From: Chrysomallon squamiferum
Lineage: Eukaryota > Mollusca > Gastropoda > Neomphalida > Peltospiridae
Assembly: GCA_012295275.1 (NCBI GenBank)
Contig: CM022670.1
Coordinates: forward strand, 40,463,251 to 40,527,250
DNA: 64,000 nucleotides
Reading direction: 5' to 3'
Of this stretch, positions 44,546 through 57,700 are shown in pieces. Numbering within the stretch: position 1 is the first letter of the stretch; each line of letters begins with the position of its first letter. A program made the position numbers and the translations under genes. The notes beneath the pieces are model-generated. The model did no database searches. It worked only from the letters and a program-made list of their open reading frames with translations, and had not been told where the DNA came from.

Positions 44546-45058
44546 GGATGTTTATTCGGAAAAATATATGAATCAGCTACTCTAATTTCCTAAAGGTTTG
44601 TTCAGTATAATAATAATGTATTATTAAACAAATGTATATGAAAAGTACCACGTCGCTCAGATATCTTACTAACGTACTAAATTCTATCACAAACAATAAT
44701 GAAGCATTAGACTATTTAGTCATCATAATGGATGGTGCATAATAAATATATAAAAAATACGGTTATAAATTATGATTCACTGAAATATTAGGACATAATT
44801 TAATGATGTTTAGATTGCAGGAGTTTATGGCAATATTCTTCTTTTTTTTAAATTAATGTGGAGATATGAACATAAAATGTTAATATAATATAAACATTAC
44901 ATAAAAGAATAAAAACAATTTTATTTATTTATTATTATATGATGATGGTGATGATAATGGTTATTGCCACTATCATTATTATCATTGTTGTTATTAAACT
45001 TATTGTTGTTTTGTTGTTATTGTTGTTGTTATTATTATTATTATTATTATTTTTTAGA

Positions 45059-45532
45059 ATGCTGAAGATCACTGAAGTAGACATAAGCACATCTAGATAC
45101 AAATTTAGACAACTGTCTAGAGATGTCTCAGGACATTGCTTTGATATTCCAGAAGGAAACAACATTTTCTTTGCCTTCTACACAGCCCACAAGCTACAGT
45201 TACATGTTGGATGTATTACATTCTCTCTGGCTGATCTGAAAGAAGAAACATGCCCTGAACACAAATTTGAATCTGAATATTTTCACCAGATTACTTTCAT
45301 GTTTATTAAGCGTGATTACCAGGACAGAGGTTACGGAAAAGAGCTGATTAAAAATGTGTTTGAGAAAATGGCTGCTCATGATTTTTACAGGCCAGTTCAT
45401 GTGCAGAGTGCGGTCAGAGCTGTTGGTTTCTTTGAGAAGATGGGATTTGTCAGGGTGGGTCAGCCTCTCGATACTCTGGGCTGTGGGTCACATCTTTTTC
45501 GGACAATTGTAAATATGGAGAAAAAACTGTAG
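45059..45532 (+). CDS. GNAT-family N-acetyltransferase, 157 residues
   Basis: A single coding exon that begins two bases after a T-rich splice acceptor, so the 5' UTR is spliced. The start is the first Met after a low-complexity Leu/Ile readthrough (MLKITEVDIST). The acetyl-CoA pyrophosphate-binding signature is present: IKRDYQDRGYGKELI (the R/QxxGxG/A motif A). It is followed by a C-terminal motif B region, SAVRAVGFFEKMGFVRVGQP, typical of GNAT folds. The protein should move an acetyl group from acetyl-CoA to an amine; the substrate cannot be read from the sequence. AATAAA at 45883 ends the transcript. I do not recognise a named orthologue. Confidence 0.85.
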   Translation: MLKITEVDISTSRYKFRQLSRDVSGHCFDIPEGNNIFFAFYTAHKLQLHVGCITFSLADLKEETCPEHKFESEYFHQITFMFIKRDYQDRGYGKELIKNVFEKMAAHDFYRPVHVQSAVRAVGFFEKMGFVRVGQPLDTLGCGSHLFRTIVNMEKKL

Positions 45533-45882
45533 GTGTAACTTCCATCTAACTTGTTGGGGGTGTCTTTATCTAGTCATTCATTCATGAAATGTATTTCAGT
45601 TACTTCAGGAATCATAATTTTAAAATGTGTTTATGATTTGTTTTTGTTTTTTTGTCTTCTTATTAAGAAAAAAATTGTTAACGACAATCATGCCAAAATT
45701 GAAATTGGAAAAAACATCCACTATTTTATATGTGTCTGTCTTTTGCATAAATTTACAGATTTTCTGATGACGTTTAAAATATCACAATTAACTTTATCGT
45801 TATTTTTTTATATAAAACTGTATGCCCCATTTTGGACACAGATAATATACAACGTTTTGTAAGGTGTATTGTACTGTTTTCA

Positions 45883-45888
45883 AATAAA
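45883..45888 (+). promoter_or_regulatory. Poly(A) signal of the GNAT gene
   Basis: AATAAA about 350 bases after the stop codon, followed by a T/G-rich element. Confidence 0.6.
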
Positions 45889-46387
45889 AGTATTTTTGAA
45901 AATACATTTTCTTGTTCATTTATATATTATTATGTGGGGACTTGACTTGGTGGATTTATAAGATGGTACTAAATATTTGTTATTATGAATTAACATAATA
46001 ATAATTATTATTATTGTGTGTGTGTGTGTGTGTCAAGTCAAGTTAGCACATTGTTACTTAATTAATAATCCTGCATATGGCATTGGCTTGAATTATTACG
46101 AGGCTAATGTATATGCAGGGACTGACATAGCCCTAAAACCGACTGAATCAGTGAATGCTACTACTACTTCTACTGAAGCTCATCATCATGTTATATTTTC
46201 AATAACAGTAGCTGCATCAATTTTGCTCTTTGTTTTAAAAATAAGAACAATAATGAGTGAAGTAAATAATTACAACAATTGAATTTAATAATAATAATAA
46301 TATAATTATACACATATACACACATATATATTACATGTGATCAAAGCCTACGTCAATGCCACTGGAATAAAATATTAATGGTCTTAG

Positions 46388-46412
46388 TTCCGGTTCCGTT
46401 AATGTGGTTCCG
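46388..46412 (+). promoter_or_regulatory. ETS-type sites upstream of MCTS1
   Basis: Two TTCCGG cores and one TTCCG within 25 bases, about 70 bases before the MCTS1 start codon. Clusters like this mark TATA-less housekeeping promoters in animals; use here is inferred. Confidence 0.45.
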
Positions 46413-46481
46413 GTTTTGAAACGCCGAGCGTGAAAACTGTGGATTTTATTCTTGCTGTCTGTTTAATGAGGATTTTCTAAA

Positions 46482-47655
46482 ATGTTCAAAAAGTAAGACA
46501 TATTGTAGGAATAATTAATTCAGATCCATATTTAAATAAAACACATATAATAAGATTTACATAATTTTTTTTTTTTTTTTACTGAATTACCTATTAAATG
46601 TATGAAAAAGAAACTACTGGCAATAACTATTGAATACATTATGATTATGATTATGATTATATAATCGTTTTAATATTGCCAATAGGCTGAATAGCATAAT
46701 GATAAACTGAGAATCGGAAAAATCTCCCTTCACAATTTCATAATTGAAAGCGAAATATGTAAGCTGAGGAAGTCTTAACACTGTCCCTTTAACTGAGTCA
46801 AAACATACTCTAAACGAGTAAACGAATCATAGCATCAAACTATAGTCTATAAGTCTGACTCTATGATAAATAAATCTAAACATTATAAAATATATTTTAT
46901 CACATAATTAATAATATTACAGTTTACATGTAACATGATGAAGATCTGCTTGAAATCTGAAAGTTATATAAAATTACCGTTTCGCTGTTAATTTTCAGGT
47001 TATCATCATAAATATCAATATCAATATGGTATCATTTTATAGGTCTTTTTTTTCTTCATATGCTCTTTCCAGTGATGCAGAAGTAATTTTAATCTGAAAA
47101 CGTATTTAATTTATTTATTATTATATTTAAGGGCAAGGTTAGCCTGTATTGTTACTACTATATTACAACTATAAATTTTATTTTCATATCCAGACAGTTT
47201 TCATATACTTTATGTTTTTTCTTTTTTGACAAAAAAAAATTACATCAAATTTGTTAAGTAAAGCATTTTAGCTAGATATTTAAGTGTATGCATTGTAAAA
47301 GTGATTCCTTCTATGCAGGAATAGTAGTGCAGTTTGCCTTTCCCATTTTTGTGGCCACTCTTTCTCTTATGTCTGAAATTCAGAAAACGCCCATCCACAT
47401 TTGTCTAAATTCTCAATAAAACATTGATAATCATTGCAATCAATATTGCCACATTAGACCAATGAACAAATATAAATGACACTTTTTAGTGCCAATAAAC
47501 AAGTAATTGAAATATAACCATAATTTTTTTTGTGCCAATAAACAAATATGAACAGCACTTTTAGCTCATAAAAGTTTATTTATGAGACCTTGTCAGTTCT
47601 GCCCTACCCATTTTTCAGTCTGGGTAGAAATTATGTGTACGTGTGATGAGTCTGA

Positions 47656-47699
<44 letters not shown>

Positions 47700-49766
47700 A
47701 TATATATTATTTATTTTTTAATTTGATTTTTAAACAAATATTTACAGATTTGATGAAAAGGAGATGATCTCCAATGTGAACAATGCCAAATCATCAGTTC
47801 AGAAAGGAATCAAAGCCTCATTACTGGAACAGTATCCACAGATAGAGAGCTACTTAGACCAGATTTTACCTAAAAAAGATGCCTTGAAAATTATTAAATG
47901 GTATTAATATAAATACATTTTGCCATTTTTATTGTTAAAATACTCAAAGATTTTTTAAATTACCACATAATTGTTACTGTACTAGTTCTTTGATTTTCAA
48001 ATAACGTAATATTGATGAATTTTGATGTTTTTAACATTACAGTGATAATTTAAAAAAAAAAAATCTTATTTAAAGATGCTTTTTGTATTAATTAAGATTT
48101 TTTCTTTCAGTCATGAGCATATAGAAATATTGGCAGGCCAGAGTGGAGAACTGCTTTTCTTCAGGCAAAGAGATGGTGCTTACTGCCCCACACTAAAACT
48201 GGTTCACAAATGTAAGTCTTTGAATTTCAATCATCTTAAAATTAATTATACTAATTTTATTAAGTTTGACAATGGAATTATGAAAGCGTTAATATTATAT
48301 AATTTGTACTGTATTCTAGTTATTTTGTTTCTGAAAAACATTCTGTATCTAACACTGTGGACGTGTTAAATGCTGCTCATTCGTATTTATTTGTATGGCA
48401 TACTTAAACTTCAAAAATGAAAATCTTAGTTATAATATAGTACAATTTTATTTCATAAACATGTTTCTGGCATTTATTTGTGTTGGTTACAAACATTACA
48501 GTCTGCATTTGAGACTATCTGTCATGTACTGATGTGTTATGTGTTATGCACTGATTTGTTGAAATTCTCAAAAGAATAAAGACAAGTAAAATACTTACCT
48601 GAAAAATAGGTCTAGATCAATCTTTGGTATTTGCTTTCTTTTCTAACAAAAAAAGAAGAATATAATTAAAAATATCCTTTGATGTAAGTGATGGTACTGA
48701 ATTTCTTTTCTTGCAGTAATATTATTAAATGAGCATAAACATAATCAGTTTAATGTAAAAAATATATCGTTGTTAAGAAATTAATTTATTTTTGTTTGTT
48801 TTAGATCCATTTATTCTTCCACACATGCAGGTGGACAAAGGAGCCATCAGATTTGTTCTTAGTGGTGCTAACATCATGTGTCCTGGTTTAACATCTCCTG
48901 GTGCTAGAATGACTCGCGTTCCGAAGGATACAGTTGTGGTAATAACATACATAAATACAAAGATAATATATATATATATATATATATATATTCAGTTGAA
49001 TATTTAGCTTTTTAATAAAGTAACAACGTTTTTTAAAATATTTTTATTTTTATATATTTTTTTTATAATACATTATTATTATTTTTCATTTTGTTCTTGT
49101 TCTTATTATTTTTCCAGCTATTTTCATAATATGAGCATTTTCATTTTCATTGCAATTATTTGTCAGATGTTAATGTCTCTTATTATTTATTAATAATGTT
49201 GACAGTCGTACACATCTTTGTGAATTATTTCTGCCAAATCTTCTCATGTTTACTGATATAGTTGGCAGATCACATAAAAAACGAGATTATTTATTCTCCT
49301 TCTACAAACTGCTTATTTTTCTTTGACCATTGACTAGGCTGTGATGGCAGAGGGTAAACAACACGCCCTTGGTATCGGTCTAACCAAGTTGTCAGCTGTT
49401 GATATGTAAGTCTGAGAATCACTTGATTTTATCTTTTAACTTACAAATTAGCTTTAATAATAGTTAAAATTCATTTTACTGATTCTTTTCTGTGAACGAC
49501 AAAAGATTAATACTTTTGATGAAGTGGTTCAGAAGTACTAAAATCTGCAAATAATTTTTTATTAATATTTTTTAATCTATAAATCAGTATTTAAAAATAA
49601 AAAAAATATAATATATATTGTTACTACTTAAACTACGGTTAGTAGTTTTATATTTTTAAATGATTATTATTTATTTCTTTTCAGTTTGGAAAAAAATAAA
49701 GGAATTGGTGTAGAAAATATTCATTTTCTCAATGACGGACTATGGAATATGAAGCCGGTTAAATAA
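46482..49766 (+). CDS. MCTS1: MCTS1, density-regulated re-initiation factor partner
   Basis: Six coding exons: 46482-46492 (only 11 coding bases), 47748-47900, 48111-48211, 48805-48938, 49338-49405 and 49685-49766; 182 residues, close to the usual 181. All splice sites are GT-AG and in phase. MCTS1 with DENR binds the 40S subunit and promotes tRNA recycling and translation re-initiation after upstream frames. The N-terminal domain has [27 protein letters not shown] and [11 protein letters not shown]. The PUA domain has [32 protein letters not shown] and [17 protein letters not shown]. All match the animal family closely. It converges on CCDC22. Confidence 0.98.
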
Positions 49767-51735
49767 CAAAATATGTTTATTCGTAAAACTAGTTATCTTT
49801 ACCATTGTAAATATCAAAATAAAAGTGCAGCTGGATGAGATATCAAGTGTCAATCAAACTGATATCTGCATTTATATCACTGAAACATCCACGACCAGCA
49901 AACATTTTCAAATTTGTAGCTGATATTTATTGCAGTACATATATATATATTTTTCGGTGATTATAAATCATGTCACCAGCCGTTTTGAACTTCACCTTTA
50001 CTTGGAAATTTTATCAGGTTTATTCCAAAATAAATATCAGAGCTGTGTTCTGCATCCCACTTACAGCTATTTTCTCCAATAAGCAGAGAGAATTTTTTTT
50101 TTATTATATTGTTGGTCACTTTAAATCATGAAGTCAAAGATCCCTGTCTGTTTCAGTGTATTGTTTTCTGTCAAATACATATTATTTGTGATAAAAAGTC
50201 TTTGTTTTATTTTGAATTGCTTGAATACAGTTTTGAGAATGTTGACCTAGAGTGAAAAAAACAAAAACAACACTTGCTGAAAAGAAACACATTTTTACTG
50301 ATTTAAATACATTTGTTACAATATAATTTGCACAGTTGTGCCATTGAATAAAATGATATAACAGTGAATCTTGGTCAATTCAAAATGAAAGCAGTACCTG
50401 ATTACAGTTTAATACAAAATAATTTTTATTGTCACAATGTAATGATAAATATTTTCAACTGCATGGTCTCTAACAACCTAATAATAAAATAAATAATAAA
50501 TGTTAGAGAAAATAAACCCTGTAATTTAGTTATTTTACTGTAATATTCCACTGGTGTTATATAATTCAACAAGTGAATGTTTAATACCTCGGCCAAAAAA
50601 ATTGGAGCTATTACATGATACTGTCAATGAGACAATAAACTTTATTATACAGAATATTACAAACTGCCATCCAAATTTACAGATGAATTGCAATTTATTA
50701 AATTTATTTAATACTGTGGAGGTAGTTCCACAAACAGATGATTTCGCTAACAAAAATTCATAACATAATGTCAAAAATAATCTAGGAAAATAACCAGCTT
50801 GTAGTATGAAAAACAATGACATTTATATTCACAAAAGCAAATTTTTACCTTTCCTCGCTTAATAAAAAGAAATTTATTGAAAATATAAAAGAAACTTATA
50901 CTTTCTCTTAAGAAATGTAATTATAGTTTGTTTAAATACAAAATATGACCCATTTCCACAATAGGTGGATTTTTTTTTTTCATGCCTAGTTTTTTGGACT
51001 ATATTTTATCACTTGAAAAATTCCATAGTTGTACAACGATTCAACATGATATATTTAAAGTTTAAGTTGACAAGATAAATGATTGTTTTCACTTAATCTG
51101 GTAACTGAATTATACTTAAATTACATGTATTATAATCAAATTCTGGTTTAATAAAATAATTCAGTAGAGAAAAATTACTTTGAGGCAGCAAGTAATTTAA
51201 AATGTCATAAGACACATAAAAAAAATGTATAGCAACAGTTCCTTTGTTACTTTGTATATCTTTGTGGAAACTGGTGACATACAACAAATATATGTATTTT
51301 TATAATATAACACTTGGATAATGTTTCATAAAAACTTTTACCTATGTTAGTAGATTATAGAGACTCTTGGCTGTCAATATTCATTTTAGTAACTAATGCC
51401 AGTAATGGATGATTTAGAACCTATACAGATACTAGTTAATTACTAATTACTTTGTTCTTAAGTCAATGATTGTATCTAATGGCTTGAAAATAGTCCTTAC
51501 TATTCTGTGCAAATTTCTACATCATTCATACTGGATGTATTAACTTTATTTTTCAAAAATGATTGAATCTAATGTCTTCTTTGGAAAATTCCTTCAAATA
51601 TTATGTAGCACCATATAAACTTTTAATATTCTTTAGACTGCAAATGTCATTCTCTCGGTATTAACATGGAAAAAGCAGTCAATTGTATTGCACTAAAAAC
51701 TAGTTATTGCCTGGGTATTTTTCAAGAGAATCTTA
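49767..51735. other. Spacer between convergent MCTS1 and CCDC22
   Basis: 3' UTRs and flanks of both genes. TTTATT at 51545-51550 (AATAAA on the minus strand) is a candidate CCDC22 poly(A) signal. No gene could be supported. Confidence 0.6.
49818..49823 (+). promoter_or_regulatory. Poly(A) signal of MCTS1
   Basis: AATAAA 52 bases past the stop codon, followed by GTGCAG and T-rich sequence. Confidence 0.55.
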
Positions 51736-54700
51736 TTATTTGGATTTCAGTTTGGCTATCAACGCAGCATTTTCTTTCTTCATTTGTTGAAAGTCTTCTG
51801 TGATTTTTTCAAGATTGGCCAAAACCTTCTTACTTTGTTCAGCTTCAATCTGTGCAGAGATAAGAAAACAACAATACAAAAAAATGAAAACAAGAACCAT
51901 ATACAAATATTTCAATATGTTTTGCCAATGAATGATGTTTCATATTAGTATCCACAGAAATATGTAAACTTATGGATTATTTTAGTAATATTATGAATAA
52001 AACATTTTGAAAAAAATGAAACAAAGAATCCCAAAACAATCTGTATTTGAAACAGAATTTCAAAGGCAGAAAATCATGATTGGGCTGTTTTTAAAAATAT
52101 TCTTATTTCAAAACTTGCCCCATTATGAAACTAGATTATTGAAACTGCACTAATAAATATTCTTTCACTCTTAAAAAAAAAAAAAAAAAAAAAAAAACTT
52201 GCCACAAAAATTATTTCCAGTAAAGAAACAAGAAATGTTCACAAATGGGCTCAAATGTTTAATTCATTCAAAATGTATATTTTTTTCACCTCAAATTTTT
52301 CTCATTAGTATTCATGACAGAGAAATAAAACTTACTTGTTCTTCCAAATCTCTGATTTCTCTCATAATCACTCCAGTTTCCTCGACAGTTTTTATTAACA
52401 GGTCACAGTTCTTGAAAAAAATGGAAAAAAAGAGAGAACATCAATTAATTAAAAATACAAATATAATTTTATATAATTGAGTGAACATCATAGAATAGAA
52501 TCCTTTAGCATCAAGTGTTTTTAAGAACATTCAGGCAAATGACAATTAATGATTATATACTCAAGATATCAAACACAACATGTAGTTTGTTGAAATAAAA
52601 ATCAAATATTCAAGAATTAAAATACAAACAATCAGCAGAAAAAATAATTTTAAAATATTTAAAAAATTACCTCATGTAAAGCTGCCAAAAATCTGTAGGC
52701 CTTTTTCACCGCTTCATCTTTTTTAGCATCCTAAAATAAAGTCATAAAGAATTATCAAACCTGGAAGCATTATCAAAACTGTTTTAAAATGCCACACTGG
52801 TCAAACAAAAATGTCGAATGTCAGTGCTAAAAAATTTTCTAAGAAATCAAATTTATTTAAAATCATGAACAGAAAAGTAAAATTTGTGTTTTTATTTATA
52901 TAATGTTTTCAGAATCTCTATTTTAAATATTCATTATGATAATATAGTGATACACACCAAAGTGTAATACATTTAGCTTATGTTTAATCTTTAATCTTTC
53001 TTTTTTTCGTCAAATAGGAAATAAGCTTGCCCTGAATATCAGTTCATCAGCTACTATAAAAGTTCGATCCAGTTTTCCTGACAAATGATTTATTTCCTTC
53101 TGTATTTCTCGAGTGTCAACCAGCACCTAAAACAAAACACACTGAACCATATCAGAAGACCAATTTTTGTATATGGTAAATAATAATAACATTGAAATAA
53201 GAAAATTCAAACTTTTAACATTATTTGAGCATTACATCCATAAAATAAATATTTTTAAATTAAGTAATAAAATAATACTTTTTTTTTATTATTTTTATTT
53301 TGTAACTTACAGGTTAAATTGTAAGAGAGACAATTGACACAGATCACTGTTTTACACCATTTTCTACAATTGTTTCTTTAACTGAAAAAATAATTTAAGT
53401 AATAAATACGTATTTGGATTAACATATCAGTGACATTTACCTTGTCAATTTCTTGTTTTTGTTTTTTGATGTTTGAGACTATCTCCATTATTTTCTTGGT
53501 GTATGCAGATCTGTTGACATCTTTGGTTATTCGTTCAAATTCTGACCTCTGTAACAAATACATAAAACTGCTGTTTAATAAAATGTGCAAGAAACGGTCT
53601 TCGTATGTTTTCATCAGTCATGTACATACAATGCCAATACTCACTTTCTGCAGTGATTAAAAACTTTTCTCCAGCAGTCAGCAAATATGGTTTAATTTTT
53701 CATGGTTATCTGCTCCAGTAATTTTCATATTACCAACTTTTATTTCACTTAAATTCTCATTTCAGGCGTTTCAAAATATTATCTCTATACAATTATGATA
53801 AGAAAGAAAAAAAAGAAAAACAAGGAAAGCAACGTTTCTGCAAATGTTTGCCTGTTTTTATTTTAGATCATTTTTTATTTTGTTTTCAGTGTTGTGCTTG
53901 ATTTCGTTGTTTCCTAATTTCTCACACATGTATTCTGAGTGTACACACACTGATAGGGAGAGACACACTAACCAGCTGTTTAGCAATTTCTTCTTTGCTT
54001 CTAGCGTCAGCAGCTACTTCCTTCATTCTTTCTCGGAATATTTTTATCTCCACCAGTTTTTTCTGTGCTTCAGACTGGAAACGCAAATTAAAGTAAAATA
54101 ATCTTAATATGTTACTCCAAAGGTAACTAACTTATGTGAAGCTTATAAAATATAAAGTAAAATAATATTAATATGCTACTTCAAAGGTAACTTAATGTGA
54201 AGCTGATAAAATATAAAGTAAAATAATATTAATATGCTACTTCAAAGGTAACAATATGAAGCTGACAAAAATAAAGTAAAATAATATTAATATGCTACTT
54301 CAAAGGTAACTTAATGTGAAGCTGATAAAATATAAAGTAAAATAATATTAATATGCTACTTCAAAGGTAACAATATGAAGCTGACAAAAATAAAGTAAAA
54401 TAATCTTAATATGCTACTTCAAGGTAACTTAATGTGAAGCTGACAAAATATAAAGTAAAATAATCTTAATATGTTACTTAAAAGGTCACCTAATGTGAAG
54501 ATAATAAAACAGATTTAAATGAGCAAATTAAACTATTTTCATGTAACTGCAATTTCTTTTTAAAACAAAAACTTACCTTTGTGTAAATAAACAAATGAAT
54601 TATTATTTAAAACCAACCCGGGGAGAACATAAGAACTGGCTTTTCAGTGTCAAATGTTATATCAACTCAATGAATAGAAAATGTCATGTTACCTCTTTCT

Positions 54701-57700
54701 TGGAGTTCAGGTCTTTCAGCTGACGATACTGATCTATCAATGGTGCTCTGTGCTTTTCCCACTGGCTTGCCAAAGAAACCAAACGCCCTGCACTTGAATC
54801 TACAAGAGCCTATCAAAAAAAATAAAAATAAAGATAAAGTAAATAAATAAATTACATTAATAATAATAACAATAAATATAATAATAAAATATAAAACCCT
54901 TAACAAAAAAATAAAAAATAAAATAAAAACGAAAATGCAATAATGTGAATGAAAGCATTTTGAAAAAATATGATAAAATGCAATAAGAAATCTTTAAAAA
55001 AAAAATCAAATGAAAAGTGTCACTATTGGAAATTCAAATGACCTAGCATAGAGTGAAAGAGTAAGAGATACACCTACAGTATTTACAAACACACTTTAAA
55101 ACAAGAATCTGAAGATGTAAAACTGAACCTGCAACTTGGATATGTTATTTTCAGCGTCGGGCAATAAATCGAGAGTTTGTTTTTTCACTCTGTAATTGTT
55201 TTCTTTCTCCTGAATTCTGCTTGTCTCAGTTGAAACTTGTTCTGCAATCTGTGCCTGATTCACTGTGAACTTCTTCATCTCCATGTCCAGTGTTTCCAGT
55301 CTCGATGTTATTTCATCCAACTCATCCTTCAGTGCTTTGATTTCTTCCTCCTTTCTCTTCTGTTGTTCCTTTAATTAAACAATCAAATAATCCAGTAAGT
55401 ATACATAACAGTCTGATCCCAGTTTACATATTTCCAAGTGACTGTTTTATTGTCAGACACTAACCTCTTTGTTAATAAAAAAACATGAGAATAAATAAAC
55501 AAGCCAAAACAGATGAATGTATAATTCCTGTTTTCAGTTTTTCATGGAACTACTTTAAACATATAAATATTTCTGTGATAAACTGCAAATATGCTACATC
55601 CTCAGTAAGTTAATAAAACTTCTTATACAGGTGGAGAATCTTTTATTCGAAGTGATTGGGACTTGAAATGTTTTGGGTTTTGGAATTTTTCGGATTTTTG
55701 AATATAAGGAGATAGTATGTGAACAGAATGTTAGTCTAAATTTAAATACCATTTATATTTCATAGACAGCTTACACAAATAGCATGCAGAATTTCTGATA
55801 TAATATTTTTAATAATTTTGTACATAAAATAAAGTTTCTATATATGTAAAACAATCTGAAAACTACAAGATATCACTATTTCTGATGCTTGAAAAATGTT
55901 TCAGAGATGGGAGATTTTCGGATTTCAGAATTTCAAATAAGGGAGTGCCAACCTGTGTAATGTAATAATTGTTTGTTTTATATTTTTTTAAATAATTAAA
56001 TAAATAGAAAAATGTACTTCTTCTGAGTCTCTTGTGGGAACTTCAGCACCTATCTGTTCCATAGTCTTGCTTTCATCCTAAATAGAAAGAAAAGGAGAAG
56101 AAATAATAATCGAATAATAAACTAAATAAATAGAATGACTGACTGAAGGATTAAAGTAAGTAAATAAATAAATTAAAAAAATAATGCAGATTCATAAAGA
56201 CATCATTATTATTATGTTTTTAATTATTATTATTTTTTTAATTTTTATTTTTTTCAATTTTAATTTATTAATATTTTCAATTAAGTTTAAAAATAATTAT
56301 AAATGTTTACTGAATAGACAATATATATATTATATACATTTTTTAAATTTTTTTTCCTTAAAATTCATTATTTAATAAATCTTCCAACCTTTGCAAAGAG
56401 AAGTTTTTCTGTGTGTGAAAAGCGTGATCCCTTCGTCTTGTTTGTGATTCTAGTTTGTGAACTGATGGCAGATATCACCTGCTGCAGGTCTCGAGGAATG
56501 TCAGAGTCAGTGCTTGCTTCTGACCGCTGACGGTCCTGTTTCAGTCTGTCGGAGATCATTCGGCGAATCTTGTCTAACTTTTTGGCACGGAATTCCTGTA
56601 AAAATTTAACATGTTATTTCCTGCTTAAAACACACACTCATAAATACCCATATACCAAAATAGTGTGTGTGTGTGTGTGTGCGTGCATGCATGTGCATTT
56701 GTGTGAAATTTCTAACAAACTAAATTTCATTAAAATAATACTTCAGTTATAGCTTATTTATCAAAATATACTCCTTAACATTGTTTCAAATTTAGAAAAT
56801 GTGTTAATTTGTATTTTATTTCTCAAGCTAGTTATATTGCAGTTTCACTGAAAACCAAATATTAAACTTTACATTAAACGGATATGTTTTTTAAAAGATC
56901 ACTTTGGATAGACTGATTTTCTTTCTTTTTTTCCTCTTTGTTTTATTTCAACTGAGATCACAGACAGATATTCAGAGCTGAACACTGTAAAACATATAAC
57001 TGATAAACAATTTTTTTCAGTTCCCCCTCAATGAGAGACACTTGTCAAAACTGAATACTTTTTGCGACAGTCTGGAAGCAAGTCCAGAATGGTTCCATTC
57101 GTTCTCAGACTCTAGGTGAGCTGCAACTTCGGTGGCATTCAGTTCTATCACAGATGGCGCTGTATCTCGGAACCTGCTGGTCTGGTTTGTTACATATGGA
57201 AGATTATTATTATAATAAGCTTTAATGGCTGAAAAAAAAAAAAAAATTAATTAAAAAAATAAAATAAAAGAAAGAATAAATGAAAAAAAAAAAAATTTAA
57301 AGAAAAACCAAAAAAAAGAAAATGGGGAACTTTTTTTGTTTTGTTTAATATACATGTACTCAGATACATACATACATTCATATGCATTCACAAAGCAAGT
57401 TATCTATCTATATGGTGTATACACTACTATGCTATGCATACCATAGATATTAAAATACAATTATAAAACATTTCTTCATCTTTTATGTATATTATGTGTT
57501 TGAGCTTGTGGTTATTTATTAAGAATGTTTGTTAAAAAAAATTTATATAATAAAGAAAAGACTGTATGGAAGAAGAGTTTACATCTGTACTGAACATGAC
57601 ACTTTGAGATTAATGATATCTTAATTAATCAGTTCATTAACTTTGATGGTAAAGTAAGATTAGTGAAAGAAAACACTTCAATATGAGGAACATTTCTTTT

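Noticed and set aside
46016-46282. Open frame with a hydrophobic C-terminal stretch between the GNAT gene and MCTS1
   Set aside because: It begins inside a GT microsatellite, lies past the GNAT poly(A) signal, has no recognisable domain and sits in the MCTS1 promoter region.
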